Assembly (NCBI RefSeq): GCF_030246885.1
Contig: NZ_CP126739.1
Location: forward strand, 3,504,985-3,568,984
Reading direction: 5' to 3'
DNA: 64,000 nucleotides
From: Microbacterium sp. zg-B185
GTDB taxonomy: Bacteria > Actinomycetota > Actinomycetes > Actinomycetales > Microbacteriaceae
Shown: positions 34,929 to 43,414 of the stretch, piece by piece
Numbering within the stretch: the stretch's first letter is position 1
How the letters are laid out: each line of letters opens with the position of its first letter
Position numbers and translations under genes: made by a program
Notes under the pieces: generated by a model
What the model was told of the DNA's origin: nothing
The model's database searches: none
Seen by the model: only the letters and a program-made list of their open reading frames with translations

Positions 34929-35647
34929 GAGACGCCCCTTTCGTCGTTCGTCGTGGGCGAGGCATCGGCGACCCGCAGTGCCGTGGGCGCGGTCGCGTCC
35001 GGATTCTGGGCGGTGATCGGCTGCGGTTTCCGCGGTGAGAATCCGGCGATCCCGAGGTAGACCGCGACGATCGCGGCGTAGGCGCCGAAGATGCCGACGG
35101 CGAGGATGATGCCGGTGAGCGTGAAGGTCGTGTCCGCCTCCTCCACCCGGTACTGCAGCGCGTACTGCGCCGGAACCAGCAGCAGCGCCAGGCCCAGCAC
35201 GAGGGTCAGGATGCCGATCACCAGCGCATCGCGCGACTCGGTCCGGTCTGCGTCGCCCGACTGCTGGCGACGAGCATGGCGAACACCACGCGCGCCGGCG
35301 ATCGTCTCGACCAGACCGGTGGACAGCGCCCAGACGATCACGAGCACGAAGAAGGTCGCCACCGAGCGCAGCGGGACGACTCCGCCGGCCATTCCGGTCA
35401 GCACCGAGAGCACCCCGAGAAGCACCGCCGGCCAGCGCCGACCCGCGGGATAGACCAGCCAGGCCGAGACCAGCAGGATCAGCGCGTTCACCAGCACGAA
35501 GCCGCTGAAGATGGACAGGCCGACCGCCGCGGAATGATCCGGCGAGAAGGTCACCATCAGAGCGGCGATGGCCGCGCTGGCAGCTCTCGCGATCTGCACG
35601 TGCCGCGCATCGAAGGTGCGGGCGGCGGAGGTTGTGGTCACGGGCAT
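34925..35647 (-). CDS. Polytopic membrane protein of unknown function
   Basis: About 240 residues from ATG 35647 (MPVTTTSAARTFDARHVQIARA) with six predicted helices in a DUF308-like arrangement (AVGLSIFSGFVLVNALILLVSAWLVYPAG; VVPLRSVATFFVLVIVWALS; ALVIGILTLVLGLALLLVPAQYALQYRVEEADTTFTLTGIILAVGIFGAY). AGGA lies directly before the ATG. A -10 TAGACT lies at 35692-35697 on the minus strand, next to a 31-base direct repeat. Function unknown. Confidence 0.75.
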   Translation of the reverse strand: MPVTTTSAARTFDARHVQIARAASAAIAALMVTFSPDHSAAVGLSIFSGFVLVNALILLVSAWLVYPAGRRWPAVLLGVLSVLTGMAGGVVPLRSVATFFVLVIVWALSTGLVETIAGARGVRHARRQQSGDADRTESRDALVIGILTLVLGLALLLVPAQYALQYRVEEADTTFTLTGIILAVGIFGAYAAIVAVYLGIAGFSPRKPQPITAQNPDATAPTALRVADASPTTNDERGVS

Positions 35648-35697
35648 TCCTGGCGCGGAGCGGTTCCTGCGTTCACAGGACGGACACTCCAGTCTAG

Positions 35698-35728
35698 TTC
35701 GTGCGCGGATGTGGACCCGCTGGGGGTG
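35698..35728. repeat. 31-base direct repeat, copy 1
   Basis: Bases 35698-35728 match 39767-39797 at 30 of 31 positions (single G/C difference at base 17). It lies in the gap between the lipoprotein stop and the preceding membrane gene, immediately upstream of that gene's -10 box. The two copies bracket three accessory genes. Confidence 0.75.
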
Positions 35729-35785
35729 ACGCACCCTCGGAGCGGCTCGCCGCCCGGCGAGGACGTGCAACGAGCCCCTCTGCCG

Positions 35786-37147
35786 CTACGGGGCGGCGGC
35801 GAGCCGGTCGAAGAATCCGGCGATCTGCGCCTCGACGGTGCCGACGGCGTCCGCTTGGTCACGCCCCTCGACGGTGAACGAGCTCTCGATGACCAGCAGC
35901 ACATCCCCGCCCGAGACCGCCCCCCGGATATCGAACCGCGGGTCGCCGATGCGACCGTCGAGATGGACGAATCGGGCCTCGAACAGCGTGAGCCGACCCG
36001 TCCAGCCCTCACCCGCGATGTCGATGATCTCGCCGCGGCCCTTCACACCGTAGTCGTAGCCGTAATCGGTCTTCGTCGCGGGGGTGTCAAGCTCCCCGAC
36101 CAGCGCATCGGCTGCACCCGTGCGCTCGGCGACCGCTGCCTGCGCCGCCGCTTCGTCGGACTGGATGTACGCCCGCAGCCAGAAGTTCTCGCTCCACTCG
36201 CCGCCCTGGACCCTGAAACGATCGGGGCCGTCACCCTGTGGGGTGACGCCCGCGGGCAGGGCGAGGTCGACGCTCAGCGAGGCGTCCTGATCCTGGCGCT
36301 CATCCTCGCACTCGGGGTCTCCGGGGCACCGAACCGACACCTCGTGTCCCGCCGGAAGGTCGCCCTCGGCCGGCAGGGCCGCGGCGAGTCGACTCACGGT
36401 GGTGACTCGGGGTGCGTCGGCGGGATCGATCGCGGCAAGGCGCTCGAGGTAGTCGGCGACGGCCTCCGCGCAGTCGGCTTCCGCGACGGCCCCGGCGTCG
36501 ATGGCGTAACGCTGCGCGCTGCAGGCGATGAGCGCAGCGTCGTGGACGATCGCGATGAGCGCCGAGTGGCGCTCGGCGCTCGGGTCGCCGTCCGGCGCGG
36601 TGAGCACCGACGTCCACAGACCCTGCACGCCCTCCCAGCCTGCGATCTCGATGTCGCCGGACTCGCCCGTTCCTGTCTCGCCGGCGGTGAAGCCGTCCTC
36701 GAGCGTCCCGGGAGCGATGTCGAAGTCTCCAGTCCTCTCGGCGGCCCGGTCTCGCTCGCCCGCAAGCGCCTCCTGCGCCGCCTCGGCGTCCGAGTACACG
36801 GCGACGCGGAAGGTGAAGTAGGTTCCGCCCCAGCCTTCCGGCTCGACCACCTCGGGCGGGACCGGCATCGAGGCGAGCAGCATGACCTCGTCGTGGTCGG
36901 ATATCGGGCCGCAATACTCCCCGCCGGGACAGCGGCGTTCCATCACGAAACCGGCAGGCAGCTCATCGGCGCTCGGGAGCGCCGCGACACCATGGTCGAA
37001 GGATGCGAGCGCGGGCACCACGTCATCACCGGTGGGGCCATCACTCTCTGCCGGGCCGACGCCTGGCGCGCTGCATCCCACGAGCGCCATCGCCAGCATC
37101 CCGAGCAGTGCCGCGGCCCGCCGCTTCCTCGTCGTGATCACGGTCAT
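35786..37147 (-). CDS. Lipoprotein with internally duplicated domain, function unknown
   Basis: About 453 residues from ATG 37147 (MTVITTRKRRAAALLGML), with a lipobox LVGC. An earlier ATG at 37186 would add 13 residues. Two related halves follow: one has DELPAGFVMERRCPGGEYC...FTFRVAVYSDAEAAQEAL, the other GDLPAGHEVSVRCPGDPEC...FWLRAYIQSDEAAAQAAV. Each half has a paired-Cys RCPG segment that could form a disulfide. No known family is recognised. The gene lies within the interval bracketed by the 31-base repeats. Confidence 0.75.
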   Translation of the reverse strand: MTVITTRKRRAAALLGMLAMALVGCSAPGVGPAESDGPTGDDVVPALASFDHGVAALPSADELPAGFVMERRCPGGEYCGPISDHDEVMLLASMPVPPEVVEPEGWGGTYFTFRVAVYSDAEAAQEALAGERDRAAERTGDFDIAPGTLEDGFTAGETGTGESGDIEIAGWEGVQGLWTSVLTAPDGDPSAERHSALIAIVHDAALIACSAQRYAIDAGAVAEADCAEAVADYLERLAAIDPADAPRVTTVSRLAAALPAEGDLPAGHEVSVRCPGDPECEDERQDQDASLSVDLALPAGVTPQGDGPDRFRVQGGEWSENFWLRAYIQSDEAAAQAAVAERTGAADALVGELDTPATKTDYGYDYGVKGRGEIIDIAGEGWTGRLTLFEARFVHLDGRIGDPRFDIRGAVSGGDVLLVIESSFTVEGRDQADAVGTVEAQIAGFFDRLAAAP

Positions 37148-37360
37148 GTCCTCCCGGTCGGTGCCGGGAGAGCCGACCTTCCCCACGTTAAAGGTGCGAC
37201 TTCACGGAACACAATTTCGCGGACCCCATGGGGATGCCTGTTTTCACTCGACGCGCAAGGGCCTCGCGCGCCGCCCCACGGCGGCGTTGAGTGGACGGCG
37301 TGTTCGACGAGGTGGGGGGGCGCGAAGTCCTCCCCCCATCACGCAGAAGCGGAGCGACGC

Positions 37361-38218
37361 ATGAGCATCCTGAACGAGACATACGCCCTGTCAAACGGGG
37401 TCCAGATCCCGAAGCTGGGCCTGGGCACCTGGTTCATCGACGACGACAGGGCCGGGCAGGCGGTGCGGGATGCCGTGGAGATCGGCTACCGGAACATCGA
37501 CACCGCGCAGGCGTACGGCAATGAACGGGGCGTCGGCGACGGCATCCGCACCTCCGGCATTCCCCGTTCGGAACTCTTCGTATCCACGAAGGTCGCGGCC
37601 GAGCTCAAGGACTATGACGCCGCGCTCGCCTCGATCGACACCTCGCTGGGGCGTCTCGGACTCGAGTACGTCGATCTGATGCTGATCCACAGTCCGCAGC
37701 CGTGGGCGGACTTCCGCGGCGGTGACTACGCCGACGGGAATCTCGCGGCATGGCGTGCTCTGGAGAACGCGCACACCGACGGGAGGCTCCGCGCCATCGG
37801 CGTCTCGAACTTCCTCGAAGCAGACCTCGAGAACATCATCGACCGGGGCACCATCCGACCCCATGTCAACCAACTCCTCGTGCACGTCGGCAACACGCCC
37901 ATCGATCTGCTCGCGTTCTGCACGGACCGCAGCATCCTCGTGCAGGCATACTCGCCGATCGCGCACGGGCAGATGCTCAAGAACGATTTCGTGGCCGGGA
38001 TGGCCGAGACCTACGGCGTCACAGTGCCGCAGCTGTGCATCCGCTACACGCTGCAGCTGAACACCGTATCGCTGCCGAAGACCGCCAATCCGGAACACAT
38101 GCGTGCCAACGCCGAGGTCGACTTCGCCATCTCGGACGAGGACATGGACGTGTTGAGGAATCTGAAAGCCCGCGACTACGGCGAGGACAGCAGATTCCCC
38201 GTCTACAGCGGAAGGTGA
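37361..38218 (+). CDS. Aldo/keto reductase
   Basis: A 285-residue AKR barrel with the catalytic tetrad recognisable in GYRNIDTAQAYGNE (Asp, Tyr), VSTKV (Lys) and LMLIHSPQP (His), and the NADPH-binding PKTANPEHMRANAEVDF near the end. ATG 37361 has GGAG 7 bases before it; the very long open frame upstream of this ATG is antisense to the lipoprotein gene and not coding. It reduces carbonyl compounds; specific substrate unknown. It stands alone between two leftward genes. Confidence 0.88.
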   Translation: MSILNETYALSNGVQIPKLGLGTWFIDDDRAGQAVRDAVEIGYRNIDTAQAYGNERGVGDGIRTSGIPRSELFVSTKVAAELKDYDAALASIDTSLGRLGLEYVDLMLIHSPQPWADFRGGDYADGNLAAWRALENAHTDGRLRAIGVSNFLEADLENIIDRGTIRPHVNQLLVHVGNTPIDLLAFCTDRSILVQAYSPIAHGQMLKNDFVAGMAETYGVTVPQLCIRYTLQLNTVSLPKTANPEHMRANAEVDFAISDEDMDVLRNLKARDYGEDSRFPVYSGR

Positions 38219-38262
38219 GGGCGAGCACTCAATGGATGCCGCCCTCGGTGAATCGACTGCCG

Positions 38263-39627
38263 TCAGCGGCTCCCCTCGCGGTCGCCCAGGAACTCGCCGG
38301 GCTGGGTCGCGACGAATGCCGAGCCGCTGTCGTCGAGCGACGCGGCGAGCCGGTTCATCACCGTCGCCGAGTTGCCCGACCAGTGCCCGGATTCCACGCG
38401 CTGCTGGAGCACCTCGATGCCTGCGGCGATCTCGGCCGGGGTGAAGTTGCAGTGTCCGACGTGATCGACGAAGAACTGGCGCAGCAGGTTGGCGTCGTGC
38501 GCACCGCGGACGTCCTCGGCATACTCCTGCTCGACCTGCACCGGGGCCAGCACATCGTCGAGGGTGTGCATGCTGACCACGGGCATCTGCAGGTCGCCGG
38601 TGAGAGTGGATGACGCGCGGAGGGTCTCGACGGATCCCGGGTCGGCCGCGATGTCGGCGGTCTGCGTCAGCGTCTCAAGATCAGCCTTGAGGTCGAGCCC
38701 GGCCTCGCGGTACAGCTTGGCGACCAGAGCGCGATCCTCTGACTGCGCGAACAGCTTGCCGTAGTCCACCCCGACGTTCCACGTCGCGTTGCCTCCGGCG
38801 GTCGATTCGATGTCGAAACGACCGGGCGTGACGAAGCCGATCGTGCCGAGCAGCTGCGTGTACAGCGACTCCTGCTGCACCGCGGTGTCTTTCGTCGCCT
38901 CCGCAGCCGGAACGCCGTCGGAGAGGTGGAACAGCGCCGCGGCGAGCGCCACGCGCGCGCGGCCTTCGGGCCTCTTCTGACCTTCCTGCACGGCTGCGCT
39001 CAGCGCAGCCGACGTCGCGAACGCCTCGTCCAGCGAGGCGTAGCCCTCGATCTTCAGCTCCTGGCCGGCCAGGAGCTGCTCGATCGCGTGGGATCCATCG
39101 AGCTGATAGTTGTTCAGGTCGACCGCACCCTCCATCAGCCCGCACGTGGGCATGGCGCCGTCGATGACATCACCCGCCGACTCGGCGATGCGCCCGGTGA
39201 CCAGACCACCCATCGACGTGCCGTAGGCCATGATGTGGTCCGGCTCGAGCCCGGTCTGATCGAGCATCGCGTCGAGCGACTGCAGCTGGTCGTCGACGGC
39301 CGTCGGAACGGCCCAGCCGCTGGCGGCGTACGACGAGCCTACGAGGGCGTAGCCACGTTCGAGCAGCAGCGCCTTCGTGGCGTCGTCCGGAGCAACCGAC
39401 GCCGGGTTCCCGGGCACGAACGACGGATGGTAGCCGTGGCTGTACAGCAGCACGGTGCCGTTCCAGTCCGACGGCACCGACGCGAGCCACGTCGTGCCGT
39501 TGGATAGCGAGCCGGCGTAGTCGGCGCTGGCATCGGCCATCGCCGGCGGAGCCACGAGGGCGACCGAGAGGGCGGCGCCTGCGGCTGCGGCGACCGCCAG
39601 CGAACGAGCGCGAACGCGTGGAGACAT
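38263..39627 (-). CDS. Secreted alpha/beta hydrolase (lipase/peptidase-like)
   Basis: About 454 residues from ATG 39627. Signal peptide RVRARSLAVAAAAGAALSVALVAPPAMADA with cleavage near AMA-DA. The catalytic elbow is YGTSMGGLVTGRIAE (Ser in GTSMGG); the likely acid and His are in SMHTLDDVLAPV and VDHVGHCNF near the C-terminus. AAGGA lies 10 bases before the ATG. A strong SigA-type promoter lies upstream. Exported serine hydrolase; substrate unknown. Confidence 0.8.
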   Translation of the reverse strand: MSPRVRARSLAVAAAAGAALSVALVAPPAMADASADYAGSLSNGTTWLASVPSDWNGTVLLYSHGYHPSFVPGNPASVAPDDATKALLLERGYALVGSSYAASGWAVPTAVDDQLQSLDAMLDQTGLEPDHIMAYGTSMGGLVTGRIAESAGDVIDGAMPTCGLMEGAVDLNNYQLDGSHAIEQLLAGQELKIEGYASLDEAFATSAALSAAVQEGQKRPEGRARVALAAALFHLSDGVPAAEATKDTAVQQESLYTQLLGTIGFVTPGRFDIESTAGGNATWNVGVDYGKLFAQSEDRALVAKLYREAGLDLKADLETLTQTADIAADPGSVETLRASSTLTGDLQMPVVSMHTLDDVLAPVQVEQEYAEDVRGAHDANLLRQFFVDHVGHCNFTPAEIAAGIEVLQQRVESGHWSGNSATVMNRLAASLDDSGSAFVATQPGEFLGDREGSR

Positions 39628-39689
39628 GGCGGTGGGTCCTTCCATTGTCATCATCGACAGATGGCGCCGCATGGGCAGCACTAGGACCA

Positions 39690-39717
39690 ATTATCAAATC
39701 TCCTGATGGTTAGTCAA
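39690..39717 (-). promoter_or_regulatory. Sigma-70 promoter for the secreted hydrolase gene
   Basis: On the minus strand TTGACT (39712-39717) and GATAAT (39690-39695) are 16 bases apart, close to consensus. The predicted start is near 39683, giving a leader of about 56 bases before ATG 39627. Confidence 0.7.
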
Positions 39718-39766
39718 CGGGTGCGCCGGCTCCTCGAGCGCGTGCGTCGCATCTTGCCGCCGCCGG

Positions 39767-39797
39767 TTCGTGCGCGGATGTGCACCCGCTGGGGGTG
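39767..39797. repeat. 31-base direct repeat, copy 2
   Basis: Second copy of the repeat at 35698-35728, same orientation, in the gap between the secreted hydrolase promoter and the DUF1697 stop. Confidence 0.75.
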
Positions 39798-39868
39798 TGG
39801 GCCCCATCCGCGGCCCGATCCACCGGGCGACCAGCATCCCGGTGCCGTTCTGCCCAGCCTCCGCCCAC

Positions 39869-40405
39869 TCAGCACCACCGCTGCGCGATGGCGCGGATCA
39901 CGGTCGCGTTGCGGTTCGTGGACACCCCGAGCTGCTTGGCGAATTTCGTGGTGGCCGCTCCACCCAGCGGCGCCGTGGCGGACAAGAAGGTGTGCACCGC
40001 CCGCCCGCGCACCACGACGTGCACGTCCTGTGTCGTCGCGGCCTCCAGCTGCGCGGCCACCGCCGGCGTCAGTGCGGTTCGCAGCAGCTCGACGTAGTGT
40101 CGGGTGGCGCCGGCGTGGTCGACGGGGAGGCTGTGGGCATCCGCGGCGACAGCGCGGAACTCGTCGAGGCCGAAGACGATCGTCGGCACCTCGAAGCCCC
40201 GGTCTCGGCGGAACGCCGCTTCCAACGCGGTCTCGATCCGCGGAATCGACCTCATCCGTGACGAGAAGCGGACATTGCCGGTGTTGATGTGGGTTTCGAC
40301 GTCATCGAATCCGATCGACTCCACGGCCCGGCGGATGCGGTCCTTGGGGAACTGGCGCGTGGCGCCGAGGTTGATGGCACGAAGGAACGCGAGGTAGGTC
40401 GGCAT
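39869..40405 (-). CDS. DUF1697 family protein
   Basis: A 178-residue protein from ATG 40405 with the family opening MPTYLAFLRAINLGATRQFP and INTGNVRFSS. DUF1697 proteins are small cytoplasmic proteins without an assigned activity. CAGACT lies 6 bases before the ATG (40412-40417), so the mRNA is probably leaderless. It ends next to the 31-base repeat. Confidence 0.85.
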   Translation of the reverse strand: MPTYLAFLRAINLGATRQFPKDRIRRAVESIGFDDVETHINTGNVRFSSRMRSIPRIETALEAAFRRDRGFEVPTIVFGLDEFRAVAADAHSLPVDHAGATRHYVELLRTALTPAVAAQLEAATTQDVHVVVRGRAVHTFLSATAPLGGAATTKFAKQLGVSTNRNATVIRAIAQRWC

Positions 40406-40521
40406 CCCCACAGTCTGCGACCCGGCAGGTGTCCCTCTCCAGTGGTGTGGCAGAGCCGATCGGCGACCGAGACGTTCAGCTACGGACACGACGACTCGAG
40501 CGGAGCCGCCACCAGTCGCCG

Positions 40522-41889
40522 CTACAGCCCCACGGCCATGTCGGTGAAGCGGGAGAAGTGACCCTGGAAGGCCACGGTGATGGTGTCGGTCGGGCCGTTA
40601 CGGTGCTTGGCGACGATCAGGTCGGCCTCGCCGGCGCGCGGGCTGTCCTTCTCGTAAGCGGACTCGCGGTGCAGCAGCACCACCATGTCGGCATCCTGCT
40701 CGATCGAGCCGGATTCACGCAGGTCCGACAGGGCCGGCTTCTTGTCGGCGCGCTGCTCGGGACCACGGTTCAGCTGCGAGAGCGCGATCACCGGAACCTG
40801 CAGCTCCTTGGCGAGCAGCTTGAGCGCACGCGAGAACTCGCTGACCTCCTGCTGACGCGACTCGACCCGCTTGCCGCTGGTCATCAGCTGCAGGTAGTCG
40901 ATGATCACCATCTTCAGGCCGTGGCGCTGCTTGAGTCGACGGCACTTCGCGCGGATCTCGACCAGCGTCATGTTCGGGCTGTCGTCGATGTAGAGCGGGG
41001 CGTCGTTGATGCGGCCGCGCGTGGAGGCGATCGTGGTCCAGTCGCGCGAGTCCAGGGTGCCCTTGCGCATGCTCTGCAGCGGCACCGAGCCCTCGGCGCT
41101 CATCAGGCGCATCGCGATCTCGCTGCGGCCCATCTCGAGCGAGAAGACGATCGTCGGGAACCCGTGCTTGATCGCCGCGGAGCGGGCGAAGTCCAGCGCC
41201 AGCGTGGACTTACCCATCGCCGGACGAGCGGCGATGATGATCATCTGGCCGGCGTGCAGGCCGTTGGTGAGCTGGTCCAGACCGGAGAAGCCGGTCGGGA
41301 TGCCGGTCATCTGACCGTCGCGGCCGCGCGCGGCCTCGATCTCATCGACGGCCGCGCTGACGGCGACCTCGAGCGGCACATAGTCCTCGGCGGTGTCGGC
41401 CCCGGTCACGCCGTAGATCTCGGCCTGCGCGTTGTTGACCAGGTCCAGTGCTTCGCCCTGACCGGAGTAGCCCATCTGCACGATGCGCGTGCCGGCGTCC
41501 ACGAGGCGGCGCAGCAGCGCGCGCTCCGCGACGATCGAGGCGTAGTAGCCCGCGTTGGCCGCGGTCGGCACGATCGAGGTCAGGGTGTGCAGGTAGTCCG
41601 CACCGCCGGCGCGCTGCAGTTCGCCGGTCTTGATCAGCTCGTCGGTGACCGCGACGACGTCGGTGGGCTCGCCGTGCGAGTAGAGGGTGAGGATCGCCTC
41701 GAAGATCAGCTCATGCTTGGGAACGTAGAAGTCGACACCGCGCAGGCTCTCGATGACGTCGGCCACGGCATCCTTGGACAGCAGCATGCCGCCCAGGGCG
41801 CTCTGTTCGGCGAGCAGGTCGTGCGGGGGGGTGCGCTCGTGCTCCCGGCGGCCACCGAGGCGTTCCTCCGAGATGTCGGCAATCGACAT
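40522..41889 (-). CDS. dnaB: Replicative DNA helicase DnaB
   Basis: A 455-residue hexameric helicase: N-terminal primase-interacting domain (PPHDLLAEQSALGGMLLSKDAVADVIESL) and a RecA-like C-terminal domain with Walker A ARPAMGKST, FSLEMGRSE, Walker B VIIDYLQLM and SQLNRGPEQRADKKPALSDLRESG. No intein interrupts it. ATG 41889 was chosen because GGAGG precedes it by 9 bases; a GTG two codons upstream is possible. A promoter and a run of DnaA-box-like 9-mers lie upstream. Confidence 0.95.
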   Translation of the reverse strand: MSIADISEERLGGRREHERTPPHDLLAEQSALGGMLLSKDAVADVIESLRGVDFYVPKHELIFEAILTLYSHGEPTDVVAVTDELIKTGELQRAGGADYLHTLTSIVPTAANAGYYASIVAERALLRRLVDAGTRIVQMGYSGQGEALDLVNNAQAEIYGVTGADTAEDYVPLEVAVSAAVDEIEAARGRDGQMTGIPTGFSGLDQLTNGLHAGQMIIIAARPAMGKSTLALDFARSAAIKHGFPTIVFSLEMGRSEIAMRLMSAEGSVPLQSMRKGTLDSRDWTTIASTRGRINDAPLYIDDSPNMTLVEIRAKCRRLKQRHGLKMVIIDYLQLMTSGKRVESRQQEVSEFSRALKLLAKELQVPVIALSQLNRGPEQRADKKPALSDLRESGSIEQDADMVVLLHRESAYEKDSPRAGEADLIVAKHRNGPTDTITVAFQGHFSRFTDMAVGL

Positions 41890-42066
41890 ATGCACTGTCC
41901 TCCACGTTTCTGGCCATGCGGGACCCGACTCGAACCGCGCCGGGCACGACGCACGTCAGCGGGACGATATGGGATGCCACCGGCATCCCGCATCGGTTCA
42001 GCAGATCACGAACCCCTGACAGCCGTCTGCACCGACGGCGGTTCGTCATCCCCCTGGGCGCACCCC

Positions 42067-42095
42067 ACGCTAGGCAGGGGTCCGACCGCATGCAA
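42067..42095 (-). promoter_or_regulatory. Candidate dnaB promoter
   Basis: On the minus strand TTGCAT (42090-42095) and TAGCGT (42067-42072) are 17 bases apart. The predicted start near 42060 gives a leader of about 170 bases. The nearest DnaA-box-like site is only 8 bases upstream of the -35. Confidence 0.5.
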
Positions 42096-42102
42096 CAAGC
42101 CC

Positions 42103-42300
42103 TGTGGATAAGTCTGTGGAGAGGTTGCGCGAAACGCCGCCCAGCCTGTGTACAACGCCTGTGGAGAACTTTCTCGTTCAGCCGATTCCGAGAATCTTTT
42201 ACACCGCTGGCCAGGGCTTTTCTCCGAACACTGCTGTGGAAACAGATGTGCCTGAAGTACGAGTTGAAGGTTGAGATGTGCATGGGTGACCTGTGCACAA
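42103..42300. promoter_or_regulatory. Cluster of DnaA-box-like sites
   Basis: TGTGGATAA at 42103-42111 is the exact complement of the DnaA box TTATCCACA. Same-direction near matches follow: TGTGGAGAG (42115), TGTGTACAA (42147), TGTGGAGAA (42160), TGTGGAAAC (42235) and TGTGCACAA (42292). Spacings of 12-13 bases within pairs suit side-by-side DnaA protomers. Confidence 0.6.
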
Positions 42301-42447
42301 TTCCGACGCCGTATGCACGAACCGGACTGTCTCCCCGGGTTACCGCACCGCCCGAGACGCAGTCGGGCGGGGCCTGGGCCGCGCCAGAGCCATCGGGGCA
42401 GCAAGCCTCGTCCCGCGGTTCCCGCGCGTGCGTGCGGTCGCGAAAAA

Positions 42448-42498
42448 GGCGGATGCCGCAGACCGAGCCCTCGCGAGAGGGAGTCTGCGGCATCCGCC
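42448..42498 (-). terminator. Rho-independent terminator of rpsF-ssb-rpsR-rplI
   Basis: A 16-base perfect stem (42448-42463 with 42483-42498) with a smaller CCCTC/GAGGG stem inside its loop, followed on the minus strand by TTTTT (42443-42447). It lies 50 bases after the rplI stop. Confidence 0.88.
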
Positions 42499-42547
42499 GT
42501 CTTCGGATTGCGGGTCGGCCCTGAGGCCGGCTCGACCGCCGATGTGA

Positions 42548-43000
42548 CTACTTGGCGGCGACCACCAGGAGGGTGATCACGGCGGTGAGGTCATCACGCA
42601 GGCGGATCGTCGCCTCGTGCTCGCCCACCGACTTGATCGGAGAGGTGATCTGGATCTTGCGCTTGTCCAGATCGCCCAGGCCCGAGGCCTTGACGGCATC
42701 CGCGACATCGCCGGTCTTGACCGAGCCGAACAGACGTCCTTCGGCACCGGCCTTCACGGCCAGCTTGACCTTGGTGGACTCGAGGGCGTCCTTGAGGGCC
42801 ACGGCCTCTTCGTGGTCGTGGATCGCGCGGGATTCGCGGCCGGCCCGAATGGACGCGACCTGCTTCTCGCCACCGCGGGTCCAGGCCACGGCAAAGCCCT
42901 GGGGGATGAGGTAGTTGCGGGCGTACCCGTTCTTGACCTCGACGACGTCGCCGGCGCTACCGAGCCCGGTGACCTCGTTCGTGAGAATCAGCTTCGACAT
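42548..43000 (-). CDS. rplI: 50S ribosomal protein L9
   Basis: A 150-residue L9 with the N-terminal RNA-binding domain [44 protein letters not shown], a long helix and a C-terminal domain ([16 protein letters not shown]). Last gene of the operon; a strong terminator follows. Confidence 0.96.
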   Translation of the reverse strand: MSKLILTNEVTGLGSAGDVVEVKNGYARNYLIPQGFAVAWTRGGEKQVASIRAGRESRAIHDHEEAVALKDALESTKVKLAVKAGAEGRLFGSVKTGDVADAVKASGLGDLDKRKIQITSPIKSVGEHEATIRLRDDLTAVITLLVVAAK

Positions 43001-43012
43001 ATCCGGGTTCCC

Positions 43013-43267
43013 CTACCTGCCGGCGCCGGCGTAAGGCAGGAGCGCCATTTCGCGCGCGTTCTTGATCGCACGGGCGATCAGACGCTGCTCCTGCACCGAG
43101 ACACCGGTGATGCGACGGGCGCGGATTTTTCCACGCTCCGAGATGAACTTGCGAAGAGTGGCGACATCCTTGTAGTCGATGAGGCCAACGCGGGTCGGCT
43201 TCGCCGGGGCTGCGTTCTTCGCGCCCTTCCGCGGCTTGCGGCGGTCGCCGCTTGACTTTCCAGCCAT
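43013..43267 (-). CDS. rpsR: 30S ribosomal protein S18
   Basis: An 84-residue S18 ([52 protein letters not shown]), zinc-free. It pairs with S6 on the platform of the small subunit. AAGGAAAC lies before ATG 43267. A 143-base hairpin-rich gap separates it from ssb. Confidence 0.96.
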   Translation of the reverse strand: MAGKSSGDRRKPRKGAKNAAPAKPTRVGLIDYKDVATLRKFISERGKIRARRITGVSVQEQRLIARAIKNAREMALLPYAGAGR

Positions 43268-43325
43268 GTTGTTTCCTTACTTGACAGAGATTCGGATGCC
43301 TCGTCAGAAGCTTCCGGGAAATGAA

Positions 43326-43414
43326 GGTCTCGATACGCCCGCTTCGCGGGCTACTGGACCTTGAGTCGCAGTCACATCAACGCCGCTTCGCGGCGTTGAT
43401 CCGCCTCGACTCAA
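43326..43414. repeat. Palindromic element and nested hairpins between ssb and rpsR
   Basis: Bases 43326-43360 are a copy of the 34-36 bp palindromic repeat family found at 59.5-60.5 kb (TCTCGATACGCCCGC, TTC loop, GCGGGCTACT). Next to it 43376-43386 and 43390-43400 form an 11-base perfect stem with a TTC loop, bracketed by TTGAGTCG (43361-43368) and CGACTCAA (43407-43414), the latter overlapping the ssb stop. This lies inside a ribosomal protein operon. Confidence 0.8.

Larger units (their letters stand above)
41890..42547. other. 658-base intergenic region upstream of dnaB
   Basis: No gene is seen. From left to right it holds the dnaB leader with a GGGATGCC-ACC-GGCATCCC hairpin (41971-41989), the dnaB promoter (42067-42095), a DnaA-box-like cluster (42103-42300) in locally AT-richer DNA, and the rplI terminator (42448-42498). 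Confidence 0.65.

Noticed and set aside
35276..37360. A 980-residue open frame on the + strand ending with the aldo/keto reductase
   Set aside because: The first 695 codons are Arg/Gly/His-rich antisense of the lipoprotein and membrane genes; the real start with an RBS is ATG 37361.
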